A stretch of 63,203 nt of DNA, from positions 1-63,203 of IMG/VR virus record IMGVR_UViG_3300005563_000005; one strand, 5' to 3'. The position numbers and the translations under genes were made by a program. Each line of letters starts with the position of its first letter. Position 1 is the stretch's first letter. Under the pieces are notes generated by a model. It did not search any database and was not told the origin of the DNA. It worked only from the letters and a program-made list of their open reading frames with translations. Positions 17,603 through 25,632 of this stretch are shown in pieces. This stretch comes from a virus.

Positions 17603-18154
17603 CTACGAAGCGGACGGAGTAGGGTTTGCGCTTGCCTGTTTCGCGCCGGCGGAACCGGAATTCGCGATGAACTGTGCGATGAGCGCGGCAAGCGCATTGA
17701 CCTGTACGGTCAGGTCGCTGATCTGCGCGGTGACGTTCCCCTGCACAGCTTCCGCGACGCCTGCGATGATTGCGCTGGTCGCAGCCGCGCCGCCGGTGTC
17801 GGTCTGGCGGTTCGGCGGATACGCCGCGCCCGGAGGCATCTGAACTTGCGAGTCGGCCGCGCCGGTGCGAATCGGGCTAACCGGCTGTTGGTTATCGGTG
17901 ACACCGGTCTGCTGTTGGGTGACGCCGGCCTGCGCGGACAGGAGCGAACCCATATTGACAGCGTGAGAGAAGGCGACGAGGTTCTGTTGCTGGAGAAGCG
18001 TAATCGATTCCCAGGCGCGCGCGCGAGCTTGAAGTTCGCGGCGCGAATCAAGTTCCTCATCGAAAAGCAACTTAACGTTTTCGGGTCCGCCGACGAGGGT
18101 GTAAGGCGGAATGTTAACGCAAGCTTGCGTAAAACCAGGAGCGTTTTCGGGCAT
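17603..18154 (-). CDS. Unknown late protein with low-complexity middle
   Basis: 183 residues from the ATG at 18154, preceded by AAAGGAAA at a somewhat long spacing; the upstream in-frame TTG at 18181 is less likely. It has an N-terminal helical part (DEELDSRRELQARARAWESI), a Gln/Thr-rich middle and a C-terminal Ala-rich helix (DLTVQVNALAALIAQF). The gene follows the LuxR-type regulator. No family recognised. Confidence 0.55.
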   Translation of the reverse strand: MPENAPGFTQACVNIPPYTLVGGPENVKLLFDEELDSRRELQARARAWESITLLQQQNLVAFSHAVNMGSLLSAQAGVTQQQTGVTDNQQPVSPIRTGAADSQVQMPPGAAYPPNRQTDTGGAAATSAIIAGVAEAVQGNVTAQISDLTVQVNALAALIAQFIANSGSAGAKQASANPTPSAS

Positions 18155-18233
18155 ACGGGACAAAGTTTCCTTTCGGGTCAATTATAACTATCTGACGTAG
18201 GAAACGCAACGAACAATACAGAATACAGAATTT

Positions 18234-18560
18234 TCAGGATTCGAGAATCGCGTCGATCACAAGATCCGACCGCCAGTTTCCCGATTGTTCGCATTCCCGC
18301 ACGATCAGAATACAGCGCAAACGTTCCGCCTGTAGCGCTTTGACTTCCTGACGCTCATGCATGAGCCGGACTAAATCAAGACGGTCGGTAACCTTCAACT
18401 TCGCGTACAAAATCGACGCATAGACTTTAATCGTGTTCTCGCTAACGCGTAGATCGATTGCGATCTGCTTGTTCCTTTTACCAGCCATTAGCGCATCGAT
18501 CAGCCTTAGCTCACGCGGCGCTAAATGCGGCAGTTCCGGCAGTTGTGACAACTGCGTCAT
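18234..18560 (-). CDS. LuxR/GerE-type helix-turn-helix DNA-binding protein
   Basis: 108 residues from the ATG at 18560. Residues about 14-62 are a full LuxR-type HTH: LAPRELRLIDALMAGKRNKQ, then an IA-x-x-L-x-V-S-x-x-T-I-K-V recognition helix and Y-x-K-L-K-V-T-D-R. No receiver or ligand-binding domain precedes it, so it is a stand-alone DNA-binding unit like some phage late regulators. The terminase stop (TAA) overlaps the AAGG before its start. A perfect 15-base palindrome lies within its first codons (18540-18554). It may regulate late transcription; that is an inference. Confidence 0.75.
   Translation of the reverse strand: MTQLSQLPELPHLAPRELRLIDALMAGKRNKQIAIDLRVSENTIKVYASILYAKLKVTDRLDLVRLMHERQEVKALQAERLRCILIVRECEQSGNWRSDLVIDAILES
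18540..18554. promoter_or_regulatory. 15-base perfect palindrome in the LuxR-type gene start
   Basis: CAGTTGTGACAACTG overlaps codons 3-7 of the HTH gene. Possible autoregulatory operator; the repeated QLSQL coding could also give it by chance. Confidence 0.35.
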
Positions 18561-18576
18561 GAGTTCAGTGTACGCC

Positions 18577-20883
18577 TTAGACCAACCCGGACGTGTTCGA
18601 CTGCGCGCTGAATGCCCACGGTGCAAAGGTCCGGTCGTTTTTGCGCGACGTCTGCGGGTTCGGAGCGCCGACACCGCCGGACAGGTAGGAATTGTCGTAG
18701 GTCTGTTGCAGCGACGCCGGGTTCTGACCGCTGTACGCCATGACTTTCGAAGCGCGCCAGTAGTTCGGATCCCATTTGTAGAAGGACGACAGGACGAAGC
18801 CTAAAGCCATAATGCGGTCGTCGTGACCGCCATATCCAGCGCGGAGTTCTTGCGCGAACTCGTCACCTTCGAGACTCTGCATTTCCTTGACGAAGAACGG
18901 CGAACAGATTTCGACTTCGCCGTCACGGAGAGACCGGACAATCATTTCGATCATGGCGCGGCGGAAGAAGAAGTTAGTAAATACTCCGATTTTGTTCGTT
19001 TTCGAGAGTTCGACTTTCTTGCTGTCGATCATGCGGTCGTTCCATTGGTGGAAGTTCGTCCAGCCCATGAGACGTAATACGTTCTGAACGAGGTCGCCGT
19101 GTCCTTTGCATTCGATCGCCATGCGCGGCTGCTTCAGGAATCCGGACCGATCAGCGGTCGTATACCACGTACCGATCGCGAGTAGAAACGGCCACGCGTC
19201 GAGCGCGTTCATGTGACCGGATGCGAATTCGAGGACTTGCTTTGTCGGACCGGCGAGAGAGTATTTCTTAACGCCTTCGATAACGGTTCGATCCTTGTCG
19301 ATACCGTCGCCGGTGTCGCATCCGAAGCCATATTCATGACCGGACAGCGGTGGTTCCCACACGTAGATTTTGTCGATCGAACCGCGAGTAGAATCTGATT
19401 CTAGAGACCAACCGGAGAACTTGAGCGGGACGAGTTCGAACGGGATGACGACACCGCCGCCTGCTTCAGCACGAATAGAGATAGGTGGTAAATCGTGGTT
19501 GACCAGAATATCTGAAGGTTGCAATCGAGGCGGTACAAACTCGGTCGGACCGCGCAATCCAAAGACGCCCCATAGCGGCTGAGAATGAGTGTTCGTCCGA
19601 TAGAAATTAAGAGTCTCAACGTCAAAGACGGTGATATTCGTAGATTGAAAAGCTTCGTCGTCATTTGCCGGCATCTCCTGTAGAAACGTATTAAGGCGAT
19701 TCTCTTTAACCGCGCTCGATCGTTCGCACTCGTAGTACCAGATTTGTTCGAGTGGCATCGTCCAGGACGAACCGAGACGTTTAGCCAGATAGTCCGTCTG
19801 GCGGACGTACTCTTCAGCCATGCGCGCGTGAGTCAGCGCCCACGGTGCCATCGTATTGACATAGTTCGCGGGTATCGGTCGCGCTTTTAGGTCGACTTCC
19901 TTCGGGTAGAGTCCACCGACGAACCAAGGGAGAAATAGGGGTCGCAGTCGTCCTTTACGTTGCGGCCATTCAGACTTAGCAGTTTCCCATTTCTGATGCC
20001 AAGGGTTGTTAATGCCTTCAGCGGTTCCTTCAAGAGCCAAAAAGGCACGAGGACTAGGGTGCATTCCGCGAAGCAAAGCGGAATCCACAAGTGAGGTAAG
20101 GTCATCAAACTCTGCCAGTTCTGATAAATGCACCACGTTGGGGGAATCGCCACGAGCCATACCGCTAGACTGCTGGCCGTGTTCCATCGTAATCGCTGAT
20201 CCATTGAAGAACTCCAGGAGTTTACCGGCCTGATCGACTTTCCCTCGTTTGCCGGGTTGCGCGCTGATCGGCTGCATCCAGTAGGGCATCCGATCCATGA
20301 CGAACGAGATCAGCTTAAAGAGTTTAAGCGTTTTCTTGTCCGTGGAACTCGCGAGGTACGCGTTTATGTTCGCGTCGAACACGACGCGATGAAGAAGGAT
20401 AAGCGTGATAACACGGCTGATCCCTAGCTGTCGCGCCTTTAGGATGATAAGGAAGATCGCGATTTCTTCGTCTTCCATCTCCGCAATTAGCTGTAGGAAT
20501 ATCTCCTGCGACTGCCAGAGTTCCATCCGGACCGTACGGTTGTCCGTGTCCTTGATCCAGACGGCGCGTTCGACCCAGTACCAGAAGTCGAAGGAACAGA
20601 GTAGACGTTGAACCTTTATCCAGTGGCGTTCTTCCTGTGTTAACGTCTCCTGCCATGACAGGACGGGCTGACCGTTCGCATTAAATACCTGTCGTCCGTC
20701 GGGACTAACGACGCGCGTCGGGATTAGCCGGCCGGACTCGTGGTCTTTCGTGACGAGCGAGTCCAGATGCGAGACCGCGCGGGCGAATTCGATCTTGGAC
20801 GCGGGTTCGAGAATGAGTCCGCGATTCGACTCGTGCGCTAAGAACTGGTCAACGTTGCGAGTTATGATCCGACGGCTATACAT
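18577..20883 (-). CDS. Terminase large subunit (TerL)
   Basis: 768 residues from the ATG at 20883, six bases after the upstream stop; an in-frame start 72 bases further up would overlap that gene and is less likely. ATPase part: adenine/Walker A-like KARQLGIS (about residues 149-156) after a hydrophobic strand, Walker B-like VVHLSELAEF (about 249-258). Nuclease part of RNase H fold: GCDTGDGIDKDRT (Asp522), MAIECKGHGD (about 575) and GHDDRIMALG (about 700) supply the acidic cluster. It pumps DNA into the prohead and cuts it. At 768 residues it is longer than usual for TerL, mainly from the N-terminal 100 residues. Confidence 0.92.
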   Translation of the reverse strand: MYSRRIITRNVDQFLAHESNRGLILEPASKIEFARAVSHLDSLVTKDHESGRLIPTRVVSPDGRQVFNANGQPVLSWQETLTQEERHWIKVQRLLCSFDFWYWVERAVWIKDTDNRTVRMELWQSQEIFLQLIAEMEDEEIAIFLIILKARQLGISRVITLILLHRVVFDANINAYLASSTDKKTLKLFKLISFVMDRMPYWMQPISAQPGKRGKVDQAGKLLEFFNGSAITMEHGQQSSGMARGDSPNVVHLSELAEFDDLTSLVDSALLRGMHPSPRAFLALEGTAEGINNPWHQKWETAKSEWPQRKGRLRPLFLPWFVGGLYPKEVDLKARPIPANYVNTMAPWALTHARMAEEYVRQTDYLAKRLGSSWTMPLEQIWYYECERSSAVKENRLNTFLQEMPANDDEAFQSTNITVFDVETLNFYRTNTHSQPLWGVFGLRGPTEFVPPRLQPSDILVNHDLPPISIRAEAGGGVVIPFELVPLKFSGWSLESDSTRGSIDKIYVWEPPLSGHEYGFGCDTGDGIDKDRTVIEGVKKYSLAGPTKQVLEFASGHMNALDAWPFLLAIGTWYTTADRSGFLKQPRMAIECKGHGDLVQNVLRLMGWTNFHQWNDRMIDSKKVELSKTNKIGVFTNFFFRRAMIEMIVRSLRDGEVEICSPFFVKEMQSLEGDEFAQELRAGYGGHDDRIMALGFVLSSFYKWDPNYWRASKVMAYSGQNPASLQQTYDNSYLSGGVGAPNPQTSRKNDRTFAPWAFSAQSNTSGLV

Positions 20884-20888
20884 ACGCG

Positions 20889-21104
20889 CTAAGAATACAT
20901 GAGATAGTGACGCGGACGGAGATCCGGCGGTATCTCGTCGAACGCTGACTGGCATTCGTCCAGGACCATCGGAATCGTCATGTACGCGGCGCGCTGGTCG
21001 TCAGTCAATTGCACGGCCGGGTCGCCGGCGGCGCGCATGAGCAGTTCGTTATAGACGTCCAGCCAAACGCGATGTGCTTCAATCTTCGGATTCGTCGTCG
21101 TCAT
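20889..21104 (-). CDS. Unknown 71-residue protein upstream of terminase
   Basis: Helical, slightly acidic (WLDVYNELLMRAAGDPAVQL). It overlaps the end of the preceding gene by 26 bases and ends six bases before TerL, so it is tightly coupled to the packaging genes. It could be a packaging accessory or a very small TerS-like protein. No helix-turn-helix is evident. Confidence 0.5.
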   Translation of the reverse strand: MTTTNPKIEAHRVWLDVYNELLMRAAGDPAVQLTDDQRAAYMTIPMVLDECQSAFDEIPPDLRPRHYLMYS

Positions 21105-22011
21105 CGTCTTCGTCCTCTTCGTCGTCGTCCTTATCTTCCGGACCTTCGTCTAAATCCTTTCGGTGCAGTTGCGCGTCGTTGAAGTCCGCCTGCATGATCT
21201 TCGCCATAGAGACGATCTCGTCGTCCATATCGAGCAGACCGGTTTTACTACTGACCGACGCGTCAGACTTCGCTACGGACGTCGCGTTTGCGTTCGCTGT
21301 AGGCGTATTAAAGATCGTGACGGGAGAACCGCCGCGTCCAGGCTGTGGCATCATACCCGCCGCTTTCATGAATAGTTCCGCGTGCTTATAGTTGTCTGGC
21401 GATTCAGTTGCGAACTGCGCGGTTTTGGCTAAGACTTTGTGTCGCTGGAACGACATGACCATTGACGCTTCTGCGCTTCCTTCCTGCCAGACTTGGCGAC
21501 TAACCCAAGAGATCAGGTCAGAAGGTTGGACAGAAGACAGTTCACAGAGTTGTTCTGGTGACGCGGACCGGCGTTCAGACGGCGGAAGGGACTTCCAGAC
21601 AGTAAGATAGCGCATCGCGTCTTTATTGCCCGTGCGCGCTTCGAGGTCGACGTACATGATGTAGTTCCTCCATGTAGGATCTACATAGCGAAACGCGACG
21701 GCAAGCGGCGTAGGTCCGAAAGCGAGAGGTTCAGAGGAACGGTCAGAAGCGAGGTCGACGTCGGTAACGACCGCTGGAGGTAATACTACCGCCGGTTCAG
21801 GCGGTCGCGGGTTCTGCGTAATCGGAATAACTGATTCGCTACTGCGCGACCGGGAACCGGACGGCTTTTTTGCATCGGCTGTTGATGTTACTGTTGCCGT
21901 ATTATCGCGCGTTCGCTTGCGCTTTGGCAAGCTGGAAAGCTTTGGCGACGACTTCGTCCGCTTCGTCTTCGCTGAGTCCCGCGAGACGTTCGACCGTTCC
22001 TGTTTCTTCAT
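21079..22011 (-). CDS. Candidate terminase small subunit
   Basis: 310 residues from the ATG at 22011, which overlaps the upstream gene by 110 bases; an in-frame ATG at 22101 also exists. The order is Ser/Lys-rich basic N-terminus, a helical core (QPSDLISWVSRQVWQEGS, HKVLAKTAQFATESPDNYKH, AELFMKAAGMMPQPGRGG) of the kind found in TerS-type proteins, and a very acidic C-terminus of Asp/Glu runs. Its position just before TerL supports a small-subunit role. The similarity is by eye only. Palindrome copy 21674-21684 lies inside. Confidence 0.45.
   Translation of the reverse strand: MKKQERSNVSRDSAKTKRTKSSPKLSSLPKRKRTRDNTATVTSTADAKKPSGSRSRSSESVIPITQNPRPPEPAVVLPPAVVTDVDLASDRSSEPLAFGPTPLAVAFRYVDPTWRNYIMYVDLEARTGNKDAMRYLTVWKSLPPSERRSASPEQLCELSSVQPSDLISWVSRQVWQEGSAEASMVMSFQRHKVLAKTAQFATESPDNYKHAELFMKAAGMMPQPGRGGSPVTIFNTPTANANATSVAKSDASVSSKTGLLDMDDEIVSMAKIMQADFNDAQLHRKDLDEGPEDKDDDEEDEDDDDDESED
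21674..21684. repeat. Dispersed palindrome GTAG-N3-CTAC, copy 3
   Basis: GTAGGATCTAC, arms extend to ATGTAG/CTACAT (21672-21686); inside the candidate small terminase gene. Confidence 0.7.
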
Positions 22012-22267
22012 TGAATTCCATTCGTGGCGACATGAGTTGAGATTTAAGGTCGCGAGTCGCGCGGCGGAATTCTGCGGACTCGCTATCGAACGATGAATCA
22101 AGCGAGACGGAATCCGCGACGGTCATGTCCGGCATCGGCGGGACTTCATCCGCGATATTCCAGTTCGGATCGGACGGTAGCGGATGCGCGCGGTCTAACG
22201 CGTTCGCGATCCGTTCGAGAGCGTTCGCGACGCGGTCGATATTGATGTTGAACTCGAAGAGTGTCAT
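21902..22267 (-). CDS. Unknown 121-residue helical protein
   Basis: A strong GGAGG lies 12 bases before the ATG at 22267. The first 30 residues form a hydrophobic heptad helix (NINIDRVANALERIANALDR), suggesting oligomerisation; the C-terminus is acidic and then Ala/Lys-rich. It overlaps the start of the following gene. Family not recognised. Confidence 0.55.
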   Translation of the reverse strand: MTLFEFNINIDRVANALERIANALDRAHPLPSDPNWNIADEVPPMPDMTVADSVSLDSSFDSESAEFRRATRDLKSQLMSPRMEFNEETGTVERLAGLSEDEADEVVAKAFQLAKAQANAR

Positions 22268-22269
22268 GG

Positions 22270-22902
22270 TTACGACTTACCTCCGTCCTTGCCTTTCGGA
22301 CTCAACGGCGGCGCGACGGGAGTCGGCGCGGTCGCAGTAGCTTTAGCCGCTTCCTTATCGAGTAGCGTGTCCGTGACGAGCGATTCCAGGTCTTTGATTC
22401 GCCGGTCCATCGTTTCGAGCGTGTCTGTCAGCGTCGTCAACGTCTCCCACTGATACTCAGACCGCGAGATCAGCTTCTGAATCTCGTTCGACAGATGGCG
22501 CTGGCGACTTAGCGCGAGGTTGAATTCGATCGGGTCGAACAGAACGGACTGGACGTTCTCCTGACTGACGTACATCTCGCGGGTCTGACCTTCGCCACGA
22601 GACGAGACCTCGCGGACGTTGTAGCTGGAGTCGAAGCAGACGCCAGAGGACGCGTCGAAAATTAATACTTCGACCTGACCGTCCGGTTCGAATTGCTGTA
22701 GGACGATCGCCGGCGCGAAGTATTCCTGTCCGGCAGTACGCGAATGACCGCGACGGCGGATCAGGATAATCGAGCCGGTAGGATAGTGCGGCGGCGGCGG
22801 AAGGACATACGCGGACCCGCTGGAAGCGACGCCGCTGACCGGTGTAGCACCGCCATTCATAATGTCTCGTAGTCTTTGTTCTTGTTCGTGATTCATTTTC
22901 AT
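22270..22902 (-). CDS. Unknown late protein with C-terminal coiled coil
   Basis: 210 residues; GGAG lies five bases before the ATG at 22902. Residues about 130-185 form a coiled coil (ETMDRRIKDLESLVTDTLLD), and the tail is Pro/Ala/Lys-rich. The N-terminal half is beta-rich (TGSIILIRRRGHSRT). Second gene of the late block. Function unknown. Confidence 0.6.
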   Translation of the reverse strand: MKMNHEQEQRLRDIMNGGATPVSGVASSGSAYVLPPPPHYPTGSIILIRRRGHSRTAGQEYFAPAIVLQQFEPDGQVEVLIFDASSGVCFDSSYNVREVSSRGEGQTREMYVSQENVQSVLFDPIEFNLALSRQRHLSNEIQKLISRSEYQWETLTTLTDTLETMDRRIKDLESLVTDTLLDKEAAKATATAPTPVAPPLSPKGKDGGKS

Positions 22903-22920
22903 CGTTTCTCCGTTCGTTAA

Positions 22921-23760
22921 TTAGCGGTTATTCCCAAAGCCTAGTTTCGTGCGCGAACCGCCGCCGTTCGTCGCGAGTCCAGCAGGACCGAGGTCGTACG
23001 TCGCGGCGACGGAACCGTACTTCTCGCCGGCGCGGTCGCCGAACTTCGACTTGCTGGCGGTATGCGTGCCGGCGGTAACAGTCATCCCGCCTTGCTTCAT
23101 GCGGCCTTGACCGGTCAGGTCAATGTCAATCGCGCCGTTGTCGACAGGGATTTCCTGTTCGACGGTCCCATTGACCGGCGGCGGACCAGCGAAGATGTAG
23201 CCTTCGGCGACACAGCCGCGACGACCGGACGAGTCAACAGTCAAAGCTGCGGTCGCGTCGTCTCCGTTCGCTGGCTGTGGGAGACGAACTCCCGCCGCTT
23301 CGCGCCGTCGGTTCGTCTCTTCGACAGTAGACTCTACAATGTCTACAATGTCCGCGACTTGGACATGACCGCCGATAGACCTATCGCCATATCCTGGACG
23401 CGCGATCGGAAGGTCATGCTGCGACCGGATCTGGTCTGGCGGCTGTCCGCCTGGAATCGGCGCGGCGTTTACGACCGCTGCGAGTTCGACGTGTGGCTGT
23501 TGCGCCGCGATCGCGTTCTGTACGGACACGTCGCCGAGAATCGACATGACCTCTGGCGGCGACGCGACCGGGACCGTGCCGCCATGAAACATCGCTACGT
23601 CAACCGTCACCTTCAGGTCGATCTTCGCCATTGGAAGCGTCAGGTGCTTCTGCATGACGGGTTGCGAAGAGAGTAGCTGGCGGAACCAGTCGACGAGAAT
23701 CTCGCGGACTTCCTCGCCGTTGAGGTCGTTGTAGGTGACTAGAGACGGTTGTCGTGCCAT
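22921..23760 (-). CDS. First gene of the late block, unknown 279-residue protein
   Basis: The ATG is at 23760 with no Shine-Dalgarno sequence; a TATAGT box lies 11 bases upstream, so the transcript may have almost no leader. The protein has an N-terminal helical part (EVREILVDWFRQLLSSQ) and a long Gly/Pro/Ala-rich remainder. Palindrome copy 23327-23337 lies inside and encodes part of a DIVDIVES repeat. Family not recognised. Confidence 0.6.
   Translation of the reverse strand: MARQPSLVTYNDLNGEEVREILVDWFRQLLSSQPVMQKHLTLPMAKIDLKVTVDVAMFHGGTVPVASPPEVMSILGDVSVQNAIAAQQPHVELAAVVNAAPIPGGQPPDQIRSQHDLPIARPGYGDRSIGGHVQVADIVDIVESTVEETNRRREAAGVRLPQPANGDDATAALTVDSSGRRGCVAEGYIFAGPPPVNGTVEQEIPVDNGAIDIDLTGQGRMKQGGMTVTAGTHTASKSKFGDRAGEKYGSVAATYDLGPAGLATNGGGSRTKLGFGNNR
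23327..23337. repeat. Dispersed palindrome GTAG-N3-CTAC, copy 4
   Basis: GTAGACTCTAC, followed by two direct copies of TCTACAATG (23333-23350), inside the first late gene. Confidence 0.75.
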
Positions 23761-23874
23761 ATGGACAATGTACTATAAAAGTCGAAAAACCAGCGGCGAA
23801 AGAGTTCTGATGGATCCTACACCACCTGAAGTCTACCGCCGCTGAAGGAGGATTTCAGATTTTCGCAAGTCGGT

Positions 23875-23903
23875 TTGTCAGGTTCCGCTTGCATGGATAG
23901 AAT
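23875..23903 (+). promoter_or_regulatory. Early promoter candidate 1
   Basis: TTGTCA (23875-23880), 17-base spacer, TAGAAT (23898-23903). Five of six matches in each box and ideal spacing; drives the plus-strand early genes. Confidence 0.55.
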
Positions 23904-23918
23904 GTCACGGTTTATAAT
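23889..23918 (+). promoter_or_regulatory. Early promoter candidate 2
   Basis: Perfect TATAAT (23913-23918) with a weak TTGCAT -35 at 18-base spacing. It overlaps candidate 1, so the two may be alternative or competing promoters. Confidence 0.45.
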
Positions 23919-23946
23919 CTGGTGTCAAGGAAAATAACTGACGGGT

Positions 23947-24351
23947 ATGACAGGAAAGAAGAACATGATACCAGCTACGTACAAACACCGTGAAGCGTTC
24001 TGTCTCATGCAATATAGAGACGAAGTGACCGGAGAAGTCGAAGTCTTATGGAACTCCAGGGACGGCGTTACACCATTCGGTATCACAAGCCGGTCTGGAA
24101 ATATGTCTCGGCATATCAACTTTAACCAAGATCGTTGCGTACCGAATTTTGTTCCCGAACCCGGTATGAGGATCTTCGTCGACGCGAGTCCGAAGCACGC
24201 GCATATACAGCAAGCAGCCAAAGACTACGTAGAACGTCACTGGTCCGTAGGTATGCAATCTGCATTCGACGGTCGCAGCAAGGAAGAAGTTATCGAGCAC
24301 TTTATTCAGGAGTGGACGCGGCCGGGAAGTCCAACGGTAGTGGAGGCGTAA
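23947..24351 (+). CDS. First early gene, unknown 134-residue protein
   Basis: The first gene of the plus-strand block, 30-45 bases after the early promoters. Two starts are possible: ATG 23947 (no good ribosome binding site at proper distance) and ATG 23965 (AGGAAAG nine bases upstream), the latter giving 128 residues. Mixed alpha/beta, with beta-type EVEVLWNSRDGVTPFGITS and a helical C-terminus. Early host-takeover proteins often sit here. No family recognised. Confidence 0.6.
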   Translation: MTGKKNMIPATYKHREAFCLMQYRDEVTGEVEVLWNSRDGVTPFGITSRSGNMSRHINFNQDRCVPNFVPEPGMRIFVDASPKHAHIQQAAKDYVERHWSVGMQSAFDGRSKEEVIEHFIQEWTRPGSPTVVEA

Positions 24352-24569
24352 TGAAGGTCAAACGTTCTGAAGGCGACTCCCGCTGCGGCTGTTGCGGACG
24401 GCCGTACGATTCGAAGTCGCGCGGTAGCGACGATTGCTTCTGCGCGCAGTGCAATGAAGACCATAGCGGCGGGAAGATGGCAACGCAGCCGATCCGCTGT
24501 AGGACGTACTACGCGCAGTGCGACGGCGCGCCGTGTCCGTTCAGAACGCAGGTCATGAAGGTGTTATGA
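24351..24569 (+). CDS. Small multi-cysteine zinc-finger protein
   Basis: 72 residues, ATG overlapping the previous stop. Cysteines fall in knuckles (CGCCGRPY, CFCAQC, then C-x7-C-x3-C) compatible with one or two zinc sites; the rest is basic and polar. It lies two genes before the Mom-like gene. In phage Mu a small zinc protein (Com) controls mom translation, but this protein shows no close match to Com, so any link is speculation. Confidence 0.6.
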   Translation: MKVKRSEGDSRCGCCGRPYDSKSRGSDDCFCAQCNEDHSGGKMATQPIRCRTYYAQCDGAPCPFRTQVMKVL

Positions 24570-25606
24570 ACCCGTACCCGGACAGACTGAACGACCTGCA
24601 TGCGTTCCTGGAGTCGACTTTCGGTCACAAGGACCGCCAGTCGACTGATGTGCTTCTAACCGCGCTACTGCCAGAGAGCGTAACTGGCTACCGTCGACCC
24701 TGGATAATCATTGAGACCGATTGGCCGTCGCGCGACTGTTCGTCTGCGTGGTTCAGCTTCGGGCTGACCGGAGACCATACGATCGATACGAACCATAACG
24801 GATTTATGGTCAGATCGTTATCCGTGCCACGCGTCCAGCGGTCGCAGCTATGCGAAGAAATCTTGCAGGACTGGCTATCGCTGCGACGTACCAGCGCTCC
24901 TGGACTGTTCGTTGACGCCGAGTGGCGGCGAATGCCGACGTCCGGCCGTGGCGCGGTGCTGCTAATGGCGACGCATTCGTACTGCGTACTGCTGACGCAA
25001 TGCATCAGACTGCGAATCGCGCATCCTCGCGGCGGGTTCGGGACGATGCCGCGAGACGAACAGACGAAGGCGACGACGGAACTCGCGAGACTCGCGCGAC
25101 GTGTCTTGGACTGTAGTCATCGTCCGCTGTCGCGTCCGCTGCCTGATCGCCGTCAACCAGCGAGTCTGTTTTACTGGTGCGAACTATTGCAGCGACTCGC
25201 GCCGTTGCAGACAGACTGGGAGACGTTGACCGGTTCGCTGACCGCGATCGCTACCGGTGTCGGCGCATTGTACGGCCGCGAGACTGTATCGTTCGACGGC
25301 GAGGTCGCGAGTCGCCTGATGCGAGACTGCGTGCCATACGCAACGCGATGGATACTCGAATCGTCAGGACTGGAGCGGTCGAAAGGCATAAAGGCGTTCC
25401 AGTTGTTTAAGCAGTCCGGACAGGTCGCTGACCGCGCGATCGTCGCGGAGATCAGACGGTTAGCGCGCGAAGGCGTGCTGGTCACGCGGCAGAATTACAA
25501 GGCGATGGCCGCGAACGACCCGTACGGGTATCACCCGTGGCGGTATCGGTTCGGAGACGAAGACTATCGCAAGCTGTTAGACCGGAGCGAAAGGATATTG
25601 ACGTGA
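24566..25606 (+). CDS. Unknown early protein, 346 residues
   Basis: The ATG at 24566 overlaps the zinc-finger gene stop (ATGA), indicating coupling. The protein is helical and rich in Arg and Trp. The C-terminal 70 residues (IVAEIRRLAREGVLVTRQNY and following) look like a winged-helix end. It immediately precedes the Mom-like gene, so it may act with it. I do not recognise the family. Confidence 0.6.
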   Translation: MNPYPDRLNDLHAFLESTFGHKDRQSTDVLLTALLPESVTGYRRPWIIIETDWPSRDCSSAWFSFGLTGDHTIDTNHNGFMVRSLSVPRVQRSQLCEEILQDWLSLRRTSAPGLFVDAEWRRMPTSGRGAVLLMATHSYCVLLTQCIRLRIAHPRGGFGTMPRDEQTKATTELARLARRVLDCSHRPLSRPLPDRRQPASLFYWCELLQRLAPLQTDWETLTGSLTAIATGVGALYGRETVSFDGEVASRLMRDCVPYATRWILESSGLERSKGIKAFQLFKQSGQVADRAIVAEIRRLAREGVLVTRQNYKAMAANDPYGYHPWRYRFGDEDYRKLLDRSERILT

Positions 25607-25632
25607 TCCTAGAAGTGTACGAACGTTAGCTT

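Larger units (their letters stand above)
23761..23946. promoter_or_regulatory. Divergent early/late control region
   Basis: 186 bases between the two transcription blocks. It contains an 8-base inverted repeat, CAGCGGCG at 23791-23798 with CGCCGCTG at 23837-23844. A perfect AAGGAGG at 23845-23851 has no ATG, GTG or TTG at useful distance. Two plus-strand promoter candidates and a minus-strand TATAGT near 23775 complete it. Likely the main early/late switch. Confidence 0.6.
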
